A DNA stretch of 64,000 nucleotides from CATOSK01 sp963665735. Its GTDB lineage: Bacteria; Chloroflexota; Dehalococcoidia; Lucifugimonadales; UBA3495. Where the stretch lies: contig OY762444.1 of assembly GCA_963665735.1 (NCBI GenBank), positions 682,001-746,000 of the forward strand. The letters are read 5' to 3'. The notes under the pieces were generated by a model. That model saw only the letters and a program-made list of their open reading frames with translations. It did not search any database and was not told where the DNA came from. This document shows positions 8,028 to 16,838 of this stretch, piece after piece (position 1 is the first letter of the stretch; every line of letters begins with the position of its first letter). Both the position numbers and the translations under genes were made by a program.

Positions 8028-9725
8028 ATGCGGCATTTCAACCTTGGCCGGGGTTTCCTGATTGCGCCGATTTTCGCCGCGGTCATGGCTTTGGCCGCCA
8101 TCGCCTGCGGCACGGCCAGCGAATCGGCGCAAATTTGGGAAGGCGAGGCCGCTCCCGCCACTCCTGCGCCGCAAGCAATGATGGCCCCGGACTTCAAGGA
8201 AATGGCGGCGGCGGAGGTCATGGAAAAGGAAATGGCCGTCGAAATGGAAATGGAAGTCCCGGCTTCGGCCCCCGCCGCAGGTTTCGAGGCTGCGGAGGCA
8301 ACGAATCAGTTTCTGGCCGGCGATGACTCCGACAGCCTTGCGGACGGGCCGAACCAAACCCCGTCGCCGGCGGCCCAGGAACGAATCATCATCCACACGG
8401 CGGCCATGACCCTGGTGGTGGGCCACATCCAGGAGTCCATTGACCAAATCGCCGCAATCGCCGCCGACAGCGGCGGTTGGGTGGTTTCCAGCCAACGGGA
8501 CTACCAACATTCGGGCCACATCAGCGTCCGGGTGCCGGCGGAGCGCCTGGGAGCGGTGAGGGAAGAGTTGCGGGAGTTGGCCGACGAAGTGGAGTCGGAG
8601 GTCATCACCAGCGAGGACGTGACCGACGAATACGTGGACCTGGGTTCCCGTCTGACCAACCAACGCCGCACCGAAACCGCCTTGCTGAACATCCTGGAGC
8701 GGGCGGAAAAGGTAGAGGACGCGCTGCAAATCCAGCAGGAACTTTCGTCGGTGCAGGAAAACATCGAGCGTCTCCAGGGCCGAATCAAGTTTCTGCGGGA
8801 AACATCGGCCTTTTCGCTAATCTCCATCAATCTGACCCTTTCCGCCGTCACCATGACGGTGGACGCCGGCGGCGACCAGGTTGTTTCGGCGGCAGAGCCG
8901 GCCCGGTTCCGGGCCACCTTCCGGCCCCCGGAGGGCATTGACGATTTTGCCGTGACCTGGGACTTCGGCGACGGTGCCGACCCGGTGACGGTTTACCGCA
9001 CGGCGCCGGCCCAGGAACCGGGCCAACGCTGGACGGCGACGGTGCATCACCAGTACCCCGACCCCAAGGACTCGCCCTACATCGTTGCGGTGGAGATTCG
9101 GGGCACCGGCGAGTCCGGCATCGCCGAAGGGGAGGACACCCTGACCGTCACGGCCTTGGAGGTTCCGGCAGTGCAGGTTTTTGCCGGGGACAGCTGGAGG
9201 ACGGCGCGCCAAGGCGAGGAAGTAAAGCTGTCCGGTTCCTTCACCCGCCCGCCCAGCCTGCGGAACGTGCGGTTCCAGTGGGACCCGGGGGACGGCTCGC
9301 CACCCATTGAGGGAACTCTGGAATCCGGGGAGACCCGGGCGTCGGCCACCCACGTTTACCAGGACTTCCGGGAAGCGGGTTATGCCGTTACGCTGACCAT
9401 TATCGCGGACTCGGAAGTTGGCGAAATCCGGGAGTATGACGAAATCTATATCGAGGTGCTGGAAGAGCCGGGGTTCATTGTCGGCGGGCTGGAAGTGGGC
9501 CGGGCCTTCAAGAACGCGGTAAGGGCCTTTTCGGTAGTGGTGCAGGGGTTGTTCATTGCATTTGTCTGGCTGCTGATTTTCAGCCCGCTGTGGATAATCG
9601 CCGGCGGCGCATGGTACTTCATCCGCCGGCAAAGGCGGCGCAACCGGGCCAACCGGACATCGGAGGCGGTGGAAACGCAACCCCCGCCGGCCAACAACCC
9701 GCCAAACCCGGAGACGACGGTTTAG
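8028..9725 (+). CDS. DUF4349-type lipoprotein with inserted PKD-like domains
   Basis: An N-terminal signal with lipobox (AAIAC, Cys27) predicts a lipoprotein. After an Ala/Met/Glu-rich linker comes a DUF4349-like region (IIIHTAAMTLVV to FSLISINLTL), including a coiled coil near DALQIQQELSSVQENIERLQGRI. DUF4349 proteins normally go straight to a C-terminal membrane helix. Here two PKD-like beta domains with WDFGDG and WDPGDG motifs come first, then the helix (LFIAFVWLLIFSPLWIIAGGAW) and a basic tail. The function is unknown; a surface or envelope role is inferred. A GAGGAAA site precedes the ATG. Confidence 0.8.
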   Translation: MRHFNLGRGFLIAPIFAAVMALAAIACGTASESAQIWEGEAAPATPAPQAMMAPDFKEMAAAEVMEKEMAVEMEMEVPASAPAAGFEAAEATNQFLAGDDSDSLADGPNQTPSPAAQERIIIHTAAMTLVVGHIQESIDQIAAIAADSGGWVVSSQRDYQHSGHISVRVPAERLGAVREELRELADEVESEVITSEDVTDEYVDLGSRLTNQRRTETALLNILERAEKVEDALQIQQELSSVQENIERLQGRIKFLRETSAFSLISINLTLSAVTMTVDAGGDQVVSAAEPARFRATFRPPEGIDDFAVTWDFGDGADPVTVYRTAPAQEPGQRWTATVHHQYPDPKDSPYIVAVEIRGTGESGIAEGEDTLTVTALEVPAVQVFAGDSWRTARQGEEVKLSGSFTRPPSLRNVRFQWDPGDGSPPIEGTLESGETRASATHVYQDFREAGYAVTLTIIADSEVGEIREYDEIYIEVLEEPGFIVGGLEVGRAFKNAVRAFSVVVQGLFIAFVWLLIFSPLWIIAGGAWYFIRRQRRRNRANRTSEAVETQPPPANNPPNPETTV

Positions 9726-9756
9726 AGGTGGTGCCGAAACCCGCCTCGGCTCCACT

Positions 9757-9787
9757 GTCATTCCGGCGTAGGCCGGAATCCAGTCCC
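9757..9787. repeat. Palindromic repeat family A, half copy
   Basis: This is a short copy with only the left half (TGTCATTCCGGCGTAGGC, then CGGAATCCAG). It sits between two lipoprotein genes, upstream of the promoter at 9819. Confidence 0.7.
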
Positions 9788-9818
9788 TTACCCCTCAAAG
9801 GGGAAAGCAATCATCAGG

Positions 9819-9847
9819 TTGACACACCCATATCCACTAGTTAGGAT
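9819..9847 (+). promoter_or_regulatory. Predicted promoter of the structured leader and lipoprotein gene
   Basis: TTGACA (9819-9824) and TAGGAT (9842-9847) are separated by exactly 17 nt. The predicted start is about 9854, the first base of a long inverted repeat. Confidence 0.6.
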
Positions 9848-9853
9848 TCGCCC

Positions 9854-9990
9854 GCGACAGTTCCCTTAGGATGGGCGTGTAATTTTGTGCAAGTCAACAG
9901 TCGAGGGGGCGCCCATGCCCCCTTGCAGGCTTGCACGGAGCCGGGGAACTGTCGCAAGTAGCCCTACTCTACTTGCAAGGGGGTTCCGCG
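9854..9990 (+). ncRNA. Structured 5' leader, candidate cis-regulatory RNA
   Basis: GCGACAGTTCCC (9854-9865) pairs perfectly with 9944-9955. Inside it GTGCAAG (9887-9893) pairs with CTTGCAC (9930-9936), and GGGGGC (9905-9910) with GCCCCC (9917-9922). Competing pairings exist: ATGGGCG (9871-9877) with 9910-9916, GCAAGTAG (9954-9961) with 9969-9976, and CCCCCTTGCA (9918-9927) with TGCAAGGGGG (9974-9983). The last segment holds the Shine-Dalgarno of the gene at 9991. It matches no riboswitch class I can name. An alternative is a small mobile palindrome. Confidence 0.5.
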
Positions 9991-11961
9991 ATGCGTTTAA
10001 CCACCACCCCTAACCTGTCCCGATGGATTGGCATTCTTGCCATCGTCATTGCCATCATCGCCGCCGGTCTCGGTTGCCAGGAATCCGCCCCTCCCACGTT
10101 GACGCCCACCCTGGAACCAACCCTCGCGCCTTCGGCCACCGCAGCCCCGGCAACAACCGCGCCGGAACCAACAGCAACCCCGTCGCCCACAACGGCGCCA
10201 ACTCCAACGTCCGAACCCGCGCCAACGCCCACTCCGCCGCCCACTGCCACGCCAATTCCAACGCCAACACCAACTCCCGCCCCAACGCCAACACCAACGC
10301 CACAGCCGACACCTACCCCAATCCCGCAACCGACTGCCACGCCAATGCCAGCGCCAACCCCCACGCCGCAACCAACCCCAACCCCGGCCCCACCCAGCCC
10401 GATTACGAATTTGAACAACGGCAGTTGGTTGGAACGCAACCAACCTACGCAGGCGGCCCAACTTCTGCAATTGCCCTGGATTGCAGACGGCGTTGACGAT
10501 TCGGAGCGGGAGGCCGCCGAAGACCTGATTAGGGCGGCTGGCCGGTATCCCTATGTGTTCGATGCCCTGATGCAAATGCCCTGGGTGCAGGACAGCGTCA
10601 TCACCGCGGACGAAACAATAGCCATCATACAGATACGCTGGTCGGCGTATTACAGCGCAGAATTGTCGAAGCAGATGTCGCAAAAGCCTTGGGTTCAGGA
10701 CGGTATTACAACCGCTGAAGCCGAGGCCATGTGGGCCTTAGCTTGGACTATCAAAGAGGCTCCCGAACAGGCCGAGCGGATGCTGAATTTACCATGGATT
10801 CAGGACACCATCACCACCGCCGAAGCCCACACAATCTACGGTATCGGTGGGGCAACCCGGTTGAGCCCCGGATTGGCGGAGAAGATGTTGCAAAAACCCT
10901 GGCTTCAGGACAACATCACCCGCGACGAGGGAATAATCATCCGCCGGCTCTACTGGCTGGCGGAAAGAGCAGACGAATTCGCCACCAGTATCATTGATAT
11001 GCCCTTCCTGGACGACGTGACCTTCGCCGAGGCGCGAGCGGTATGGTCACTCGAAAAACTAACCAGCCGCAGGTATCAAGACAGCTTCGAAGCCATCATT
11101 TCTCACCCCAAGGTGCAAGACGGCATCACCGACCAGGAAGCCAAAGTCATCGCCGTCCTTAGAGACCCGGCGCATTACACACCGGGAATGGTCCCCCGAT
11201 TGCTGGACGGCCTGGACGGAACCAATGGCGTGTACCTCGAAGAACGCACCATCCAATTGCCGCTGACCGGCGAAACCCTGGTGACCATCATTCGCACTCA
11301 AAACCGGACCACCGCCAGCATGGACTATCTGGAACACGCCGTCCGCTTCAACGAAAAATTTATGGCCGCGCCGCTGCCCACCAACTACGTCGTCCTGTAC
11401 TTTGGCGGCATCTCCGGCGATTACGGGGCTCACAACTGGTACACCCACATGGCAATGGCGCAAGGCAGCGACGGAGTCGAAGAAAAGGCCGATACAATCG
11501 CTCACGAAGTGGGACACTACTACTTCCGAGACTCCGGCGCCAAATGGATAAACGAGGGAACGGCCGACCTCATTAGCTTCGCCTCGGAACACGAACGGGC
11601 CGGCTACCCGTTTGAAAAACACATGAAGAACCGCACTTGCGATAGCAGAGTCAAAACCCTCGCCGCGTCGGAACCTTTGGAAGACTCAGGATGCGCCCGC
11701 AACCTCGGAGAAAGATTCTTCACAGAATTGTACCGCACCCTCGGGGAAGACGCCTTTCTCCAGGGCTTCCGCGCCCTGTACCGCTTGCGGCTGGTTGACA
11801 ATCACAATCACGACGACGGCTGCTTTGAATGCACCGCAATTACAGTCCACCACGTCCTGGAGGCCTACACGTCGAATCTTCCCAAGGACAAGGCCGCCAC
11901 GTTCAAAGAGGTGCTACTCAAATGGTACGGGCCTTTGCCCGATGCCCCAGCCGCAAAATAA
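9991..11961 (+). CDS. Repeat-containing lipoprotein with HExxH metallopeptidase-like domain
   Basis: The start at 9991 follows AAGGGGG; the open frame reaches 60 nt further up, but that is leader RNA. The 656 residues begin with a signal and lipobox (AGLGC, Cys29), then a Thr/Pro-rich linker to about residue 145. Seven repeats of about 35 residues follow, each starting like PWVQDGITxxEA (roughly residues 160-400). The C-terminal domain has IAHEVGHYY with His505, Glu506 and His509, plus Glu522 in NEGTAD, the spacing of a gluzincin zinc site. It is probably surface-anchored. The substrate is unknown. Confidence 0.8.
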   Translation: MRLTTTPNLSRWIGILAIVIAIIAAGLGCQESAPPTLTPTLEPTLAPSATAAPATTAPEPTATPSPTTAPTPTSEPAPTPTPPPTATPIPTPTPTPAPTPTPTPQPTPTPIPQPTATPMPAPTPTPQPTPTPAPPSPITNLNNGSWLERNQPTQAAQLLQLPWIADGVDDSEREAAEDLIRAAGRYPYVFDALMQMPWVQDSVITADETIAIIQIRWSAYYSAELSKQMSQKPWVQDGITTAEAEAMWALAWTIKEAPEQAERMLNLPWIQDTITTAEAHTIYGIGGATRLSPGLAEKMLQKPWLQDNITRDEGIIIRRLYWLAERADEFATSIIDMPFLDDVTFAEARAVWSLEKLTSRRYQDSFEAIISHPKVQDGITDQEAKVIAVLRDPAHYTPGMVPRLLDGLDGTNGVYLEERTIQLPLTGETLVTIIRTQNRTTASMDYLEHAVRFNEKFMAAPLPTNYVVLYFGGISGDYGAHNWYTHMAMAQGSDGVEEKADTIAHEVGHYYFRDSGAKWINEGTADLISFASEHERAGYPFEKHMKNRTCDSRVKTLAASEPLEDSGCARNLGERFFTELYRTLGEDAFLQGFRALYRLRLVDNHNHDDGCFECTAITVHHVLEAYTSNLPKDKAATFKEVLLKWYGPLPDAPAAK

Positions 11962-11980
11962 GCGCCGGCAGGGCCGGCGC
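11962..11980 (+). terminator. Hairpin directly after the lipoprotein stop
   Basis: GCGCCGGC and GCCGGCGC form a perfect 8-bp stem around AGG, beginning one base after the stop. No T-run follows, so intrinsic termination is uncertain. Confidence 0.35.
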
Positions 11981-12020
11981 AGTCAAATGGGTGGGGGTTG
12001 CGCCGCCACGTGCGGAGAGA

Positions 12021-12185
12021 TTACCGCCGGCCGGCCGCAATCAAACCCTTGGCCCGCAGGGAGGCGATTTTGTCCTTGACGCTGCGGCGTCGGGCTTTGC
12101 CGGCCCGGCCTTTCCCGGCGCGCCGGAGTTGACGGCGGCGGGTCTTGCGCTCAATGGCTTGGTAGGCGCGGTTGCCGGTGGTCAT
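12021..12185 (-). CDS. Small highly basic protein, 54 aa (tentative)
   Basis: The frame from ATG 12185 has strongly GC-rich third positions, like neighbouring real genes, and encodes an Arg/Lys-rich peptide (IERKTRRRQLRRAGKGR, then SVKDKIASLRAKG). It lies 28 nt after the preceding leftward gene. There is no clear ribosome binding site, and another ATG lies 9 nt upstream. It may be a small nucleic-acid-binding protein or chance; I recognise no family. Confidence 0.4.
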   Translation of the reverse strand: MTTGNRAYQAIERKTRRRQLRRAGKGRAGKARRRSVKDKIASLRAKGLIAAGRR

Positions 12186-12213
12186 GGCGGGCATCTTAAC
12201 GGTGGAATCCGGG

Positions 12214-13053
12214 TTAGAAACCCTGGAACCATTGGTTGAAGTTGGCGGCCAAAGACTCCGACCCTTCAACGGTAAGGCGTCCGTTGGCGACGGCCTCCGC
12301 CACGTCCAGCCGCCCGAAGATTAGCAGGATGTAGTTGCCGGTGTCGCACTTGAAGGTCACGTCGGCCGGCGTATCCTGGCCCGTCTCCAACTGGAAGGCG
12401 TCCTGCGTCACCAAATAGTCCTCGTGAACCGGCGCCGGGCCAGCAACGTCGAAACGGTAGCGGACGGGAACCGGCAGGGCCAGGCCGGGCCGGAAAGCGG
12501 CGCTGACCCAGCGGGGAACGCGCCCCACCATGAGGCCCAGGACATCGGGCCACATCTCCGCCGAGTTGTCCAGCCCCCAACGGATGTCCCAGCCGTGGAC
12601 GGTCAGTTCCTGGAGCCGAACTTCCACGTAGTCGCTGACGGGCATGGGGCCGCGGCGGTGGAAGCATAGCCGTTCCCAATCGTCGGGTTGCAGGCCGTCC
12701 AGCGTTTCCCCCAACCGGGCGTACCCGGCCTGAAACTGCTCCAACAATCCGGGGCCTTGCTGCTGGTAAGCGGCGCGGGCGGCCTCGGCGGTGACGTTGG
12801 AACCCCGGTCGCCCGGCGCGAGGAACGCTCCGCCTTCGGGCGGGCCGGAGTCGCCGCTCTTGGAACGGGTTATGGAGTTGACCCAAGTGTCGGCGCCGAC
12901 GGCCAGGTGGCCCACCACGTCGCCAATCTTCCAGCCTTCGCAAAAGCTGTCCCTGGCCCAATCGCCATCCTCCAGACCGGACAGGAACCCGCCCAGTCGT
13001 TCCGCTTCGCCCTTCACCAGCCTTATGACTTCGCTCATTTGGTTGACAGTCAT
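12214..13053 (-). CDS. Maleylpyruvate isomerase/DinB-like metalloenzyme family protein
   Basis: The 279 residues show a DinB/MDMPI-type four-helix N-terminal domain (MSEVIRLVKGEAERLGGFL, GWKIGDVVGHLAVGADTW, LTVHGWDIRWGL) with histidines placed to bind a metal. A C-terminal region (AFQLETGQDTPADVTFKCD, then LTVEGSESLAANF) resembles the SCP2-like extension of this family. Characterised members are thiol-dependent isomerases or transferases. The actual reaction is unknown. It is the downstream partner of the 156-aa gene but separated from it by a terminator-like hairpin. Confidence 0.75.
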   Translation of the reverse strand: MTVNQMSEVIRLVKGEAERLGGFLSGLEDGDWARDSFCEGWKIGDVVGHLAVGADTWVNSITRSKSGDSGPPEGGAFLAPGDRGSNVTAEAARAAYQQQGPGLLEQFQAGYARLGETLDGLQPDDWERLCFHRRGPMPVSDYVEVRLQELTVHGWDIRWGLDNSAEMWPDVLGLMVGRVPRWVSAAFRPGLALPVPVRYRFDVAGPAPVHEDYLVTQDAFQLETGQDTPADVTFKCDTGNYILLIFGRLDVAEAVANGRLTVEGSESLAANFNQWFQGF

Positions 13054-13083
13054 GGTTTCACCTTTTCGGGATTGGGGGAATAA

Positions 13084-13114
13084 GAAGAGCGTCCCTTATG
13101 TCGGAACGCTCTTC
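13084..13114 (-). terminator. Intrinsic terminator-like hairpin
   Basis: GAAGAGCGT and ACGCTCTTC form a perfect 9-bp stem, 25 nt after the stop of the leftward gene at 13139. In the minus direction TTATT follows, a weak U-rich tail. Confidence 0.5.
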
Positions 13115-13138
13115 CTGCGCGCCGGGGGTTAAGGGCAT

Positions 13139-13609
13139 TTACATCCGGGGGTCAATCAGGTCTTTGGCGATTGCGTCGGTGCGGAGGTCGCCCTGTTGTT
13201 GTAGGTGGGACACAATCGCGTCAATGGCGCCCTGCACCATGTCGGCGTCCATCACGGCGGCGGCATCGGGGTGGCCGGCGTCGGCCAGGTACTGCTGGGC
13301 ATTGTCCTTAATCTGGGACAGGGACCAGGAAACCTGCTCCTGAATGTCCACCATGCCTTCGGGGAACTCGACGTGGGAGCCGCCGGCGCCCAGCTTGTCG
13401 TAGCCGCCCTTGTGCCAGTGGCCGCGGGGGCCGTGGGGATCGAAGCGGATGATTTCCTCGCGGTTAACGTCAACGCCGAAGGTGGGGCCGCCCATCTTGC
13501 TCTTCAGGCAGCGCAGGGGCCAGCAGTATATGCTGACTTCGCCGCCCTGGGAGAGCTTGCGAACCAGCACCTGGCCCAGGTAGGACTCGCCGTCAATCAT
13601 AGTTGCCAT
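13139..13609 (-). CDS. Conserved hypothetical protein, 156 aa
   Basis: I do not recognise the family. It is a soluble protein with an aromatic/cysteine-containing strand (SIYCWPLRCLKSKMGG), a segment rich in His and Gly (DPHGPRGHWHKGGYDKLG) that could bind metal or phosphate, and helical C-terminal repeats (IQEQVSWSLSQIKDNAQQYL). The start ATG 13609 is preceded by a purine-rich GGAGGAGAC. Upstream is about 280 nt of intergenic DNA holding a family A repeat. Confidence 0.7.
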   Translation of the reverse strand: MATMIDGESYLGQVLVRKLSQGGEVSIYCWPLRCLKSKMGGPTFGVDVNREEIIRFDPHGPRGHWHKGGYDKLGAGGSHVEFPEGMVDIQEQVSWSLSQIKDNAQQYLADAGHPDAAAVMDADMVQGAIDAIVSHLQQQGDLRTDAIAKDLIDPRM

Positions 13610-13753
13610 TGGTTAGTCTCCTCCTTGCTATGATTCCAAGTGGGAATTGTCCAGCCTATCTTAACACAAAGGGCCAACCGTCGGGAAAAACTGTCGGAAA
13701 GCCCTTTCCCTTTGATGAAGAGCATCAGGATGGAAGTGAAAACCTTGCCCCAA

Positions 13754-13852
13754 CCGTCATTCCGGCGAAAGCCGGAATCCAGAAAATCCAGGCACACAAC
13801 AACGTGCTAAAACGCGATAAGTCCTCAATACCGGACTACGCGGCTATGACGG
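13754..13852. repeat. Palindromic repeat family A
   Basis: A 99-bp copy: left CCGTCATTCCGGCGAAAGCC, right arm ending GGCTATGACGG. The arms are imperfect inverted repeats around a variable centre. Confidence 0.8.
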
Positions 13853-13891
13853 GGTATGCCTCAATTCAACGGTAGAGGACGACCTGCCGGG

Positions 13892-14797
13892 CTATTGTTC
13901 CTCGGCGTCCATGCGCTGGCCGAGTTCGCTGAGGAATTGCTCGATTTCCGGGGACAAGTCAACCGATGCGGCGGGTTCTTCGGTCTTGGATTCCTCGGAA
14001 TCCAGTTGAGCGTCGTAGTAGGCTTCCATCTGCTGAATCAGCTTTTTCAGTTCGTCGTTTTTGTCCACGGCGGAACTGAGTTCCCGGTACTGGCGCTGCC
14101 CCCGGCGCACCGGGGCCAGGTCTGCCGGGATGTTGGCGTAAACCGAGGAAAGGACTTCTATCATCCGGGAGGCGCCGGTGTAGTCCTCTTCCAACTGGAG
14201 GTACTGGGGAAGATGAACCATGAAGTTGATGGCCTCAATCTCCATCTTGTCTATGCCTTCGGAAACCAGGTTCATTATCGTGGTGGGGCCTTGGTAGGTG
14301 CTGCGGCGCAACTTGAAGTTGGCGACTTCCTTAATCTGGGGAACGTCGCCCAGGGCGCCGGTGACCAGCAGGGGCCGGGTATGGGGAACGGCGTCGTACA
14401 TTGCCCCGACCCGGCAGTAGCGCTTGATGGAAAAGTGCTTGATTACTTCCAGGATGGAGTCGGTGTATTCTTCGCTGTTGGCGTGGGGTTCCAGCAGGTG
14501 CAGGAAAAGATAATCCGGGCCGTTTTCGGAACTGGCGTAGCGAATTTCGCTGTTGGGAACGGTAACTTCCCGCTGGCCTTGAACCAGGCGCATAGTGGGC
14601 CGGTAGCGGGTGAAGTCGAAAAACTCGCCGGGCCGCACCAGCCGCCCCAAGTCCTTGGAACCCAGGAAATGCTCCAGGCGGGTCAGGGTCAGCGTGCCGA
14701 CGCTGCCCACGTCCACCCAGGGGCGGACCATAGCGAAAGCGTGGGGGTCTTTCAACTCCGGTACGGGTTCGTCTATCTCGAAAGCTCCAATCCTCAT
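13892..14797 (-). CDS. PAC2 family (proteasome assembly chaperone-like) protein
   Basis: The start chosen at 14797 gives 301 residues beginning MRIGAFEIDEPVPELKDPHAF; the frame extends upstream without conserved content. The core, with LLVTGALGDVPQ and then QGPTTIMNLVSEGIDKMEIEAI, fits PAC2 proteins of archaea and bacteria, whose bacterial role is undefined. An acidic C-terminal helix (SPEIEQFLSELGQRMD) resembles that of actinobacterial members. The gene stands alone and diverges from the MFS gene. Confidence 0.8.
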   Translation of the reverse strand: MRIGAFEIDEPVPELKDPHAFAMVRPWVDVGSVGTLTLTRLEHFLGSKDLGRLVRPGEFFDFTRYRPTMRLVQGQREVTVPNSEIRYASSENGPDYLFLHLLEPHANSEEYTDSILEVIKHFSIKRYCRVGAMYDAVPHTRPLLVTGALGDVPQIKEVANFKLRRSTYQGPTTIMNLVSEGIDKMEIEAINFMVHLPQYLQLEEDYTGASRMIEVLSSVYANIPADLAPVRRGQRQYRELSSAVDKNDELKKLIQQMEAYYDAQLDSEESKTEEPAASVDLSPEIEQFLSELGQRMDAEEQ

Positions 14798-14955
14798 GGA
14801 GACATATTGACAGAAACGCGGCCCGGTTTCAACCCCCGGCGGATTGCGGCCAGAATGTCCCATGCCGTCACCGGCCAACATAAGCCCGTTGGCGTTGTGT
14901 TAGACTCGGATTGCTTTGCTCACCATAACCGCCATATCAACACGCGGGCCGGTTT

Positions 14956-16212
14956 ATGACCACGCCTGAAATCCCCGACCCGGCAGCCGCCGGACGCGCC
15001 GCGTCCTACTACGGCCGGTTCGTCGAACCCTTCCGGTACTCCGCCCTGCGGGTGCTGTGGGCCTCGACTTTTTCCAACCAACTGGGCCACGGGATGCAGC
15101 AGGTGATATTGGGCTGGCTGATTTTCGACATGACCGGCTCGGCCGGCATGGTCGGAATGATTTTCGCCGTCCGGTCGGCCCCCAACCTGCTGGCGGGACT
15201 GGCCGCCGGCCCGATTACGGACCGGCTGGACCGGCGGCTCATCATCGCCCTGGCCAGTTGGGGCAAAACCTTTTCCTCGTTGGGCATCGGGCTGCTGCTG
15301 TTCGCCGACGCCCTGACGGTTTGGGCGCTGATGCTGTTTGCCTTTTTCGTGGGCATCCTGCACTCCTTCTACATGGTGGCGCGGCAGGTTTATGTGTACG
15401 ACGTGGTAGGCCCCGGCGGAGCCGTCAACGGAATCGCCGCCATCAGCCTGGCCCAGCGGATGGGGCAAATCGTGGGGGCGTTGGCCGTCGGCGCGCTGAT
15501 TCAGTGGGCCGGGCCGGCCATTTCCTTCCTGGGAATGGCTGCCGGGTACGGCCTGGGATCGGTGGCGATTATCTGGCTGCGGCAGACCGGGGCGTCAGCC
15601 CCGGCGGAACGGGAACCCATCGTAGAAAACATTATCAACTACTTCCGGGCCTTGCGCTCCAATCGGGTCATGCTCAGCCTGATGATTTCCACGGCGGCGG
15701 CGGAAATGCTGGGGTTTTCCCACCAGGTAATCCTGCCCATCCTGGCCAGCGAAGTCCTGGGAATCGGCCCGGCGGGGCTGGGGCTGCTGACCGCCTTCCG
15801 CTACGCCGGCGGCGCGGCGGGGGTCATCATCCTGGCGGCAGCCGGACAAGTGCGCCGGCCGGGGCTGGTGCTGCTGGTTACGCTCGCCTTGTTCGGAATC
15901 GGCCAGGTCTTGCTGGGCCAGTCCTTTACCTTCTGGATGGCGGCGGTTTTCGTCACCTTCGTCAACGCAATGGCCGCCGTCACCGACGTGCTGCACCAAA
16001 GCCTGTTGCAGTTGAGCGTCAGCAACGAACAGCGGGGGCGGGCGATGGGGTCGTGGATTGTCGGAATCGGCGTCGCCCCGGTGGGGCAACTGGAACTGGG
16101 CTACCTGGCGGAGTTGACCGACTCCCGCATAGCTATGCTGGTCAACGGCGCGGGACTGGCGATGCTGGCCCTGTTGATGGGGATATTCCTGCCCCGGCTG
16201 CGGCGGCTGTGA
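14956..16212 (+). CDS. MFS transporter
   Basis: This is a 418-residue membrane protein with about 12 hydrophobic helices. The MFS loop 2-3 motif appears as AGPITDRLDRRLII. The N-terminal SALRVLWASTFSNQLGHGMQQVILGWLIFDMTGS is typical of the EntS-like/MFS_3 exporters. The substrate is unknown; efflux is the most likely direction by family. Confidence 0.9.
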   Translation: MTTPEIPDPAAAGRAASYYGRFVEPFRYSALRVLWASTFSNQLGHGMQQVILGWLIFDMTGSAGMVGMIFAVRSAPNLLAGLAAGPITDRLDRRLIIALASWGKTFSSLGIGLLLFADALTVWALMLFAFFVGILHSFYMVARQVYVYDVVGPGGAVNGIAAISLAQRMGQIVGALAVGALIQWAGPAISFLGMAAGYGLGSVAIIWLRQTGASAPAEREPIVENIINYFRALRSNRVMLSLMISTAAAEMLGFSHQVILPILASEVLGIGPAGLGLLTAFRYAGGAAGVIILAAAGQVRRPGLVLLVTLALFGIGQVLLGQSFTFWMAAVFVTFVNAMAAVTDVLHQSLLQLSVSNEQRGRAMGSWIVGIGVAPVGQLELGYLAELTDSRIAMLVNGAGLAMLALLMGIFLPRLRRL

Positions 16213-16230
16213 ATCCGCCGCGGGCCGGCG

Positions 16231-16671
16231 CTACCGGCCCATGTTGCGGACGTAGTGGTACAGGCCCAGGGAAGAGGCGACGATTATCCCGCCCAGCGGC
16301 GCGCCGAAGTGCATCATGTTGTCAATGGTGTAACGCCGGCCCAGGTAGGACGGGTCAACCACCTCCCCGTATTCCATACCCAGGTAGGCGCCCAGGACGC
16401 CGCCGGCCAGCACCAGCAGGAGGGTGCCGGCAATCAAGTACCACCGGATAGCCAGTGTCATCCAGCCGAAGTAGGCCCCCAGACCGCCGCCCAAGCCGAT
16501 ACCGACGATGTAAATGTTGCGGTGGACTTCCAGCGACCAGGGGAATTCAATCATGTGGTTGAAGGTGATTCCCACCCAGCCGCCGCAGATGCCCAGCATC
16601 ACGCCCACGCCGAACCCGGCGACGATGCGGGCCAATGGAATCAGATAAGGATATATGCCGCCTTCGACCAT
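16231..16671 (-). CDS. Membrane protein of unknown function, 146 aa
   Basis: It has four predicted transmembrane helices (ARIVAGFGVGVMLGICGGWVG; IYIVGIGLGGGLGAYFGWM; WYLIAGTLLLVLAGGVLGAYLGM; APLGGIIVASSLGLYHYV) rich in Gly pairs. I do not recognise a family. It converges with the MFS gene at a distance of 18 nt. Confidence 0.7.
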   Translation of the reverse strand: MVEGGIYPYLIPLARIVAGFGVGVMLGICGGWVGITFNHMIEFPWSLEVHRNIYIVGIGLGGGLGAYFGWMTLAIRWYLIAGTLLLVLAGGVLGAYLGMEYGEVVDPSYLGRRYTIDNMMHFGAPLGGIIVASSLGLYHYVRNMGR

Positions 16672-16838
16672 TTTGCTGCCCGTGTCTCCTGCACTGACAA
16701 ATTGATGGGCGGATATAACGCCGCCGCCGTTTCGGATATTATAACCCCAACCCCGGTTTTATGGCGCAGAATTTGGCCGGCAGCAAAAATCCTTTCCCCC
16801 TTTCAGATTCAACCCGTCATGCCGGTTCCCCGATTAAA

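Noticed and set aside
9969..10439. Minus-strand frame rich in Gly-Val repeats
   Set aside because: It is the antisense of the Thr/Pro stalk of the lipoprotein (ACN/CCN codons); no ribosome binding site and no family.
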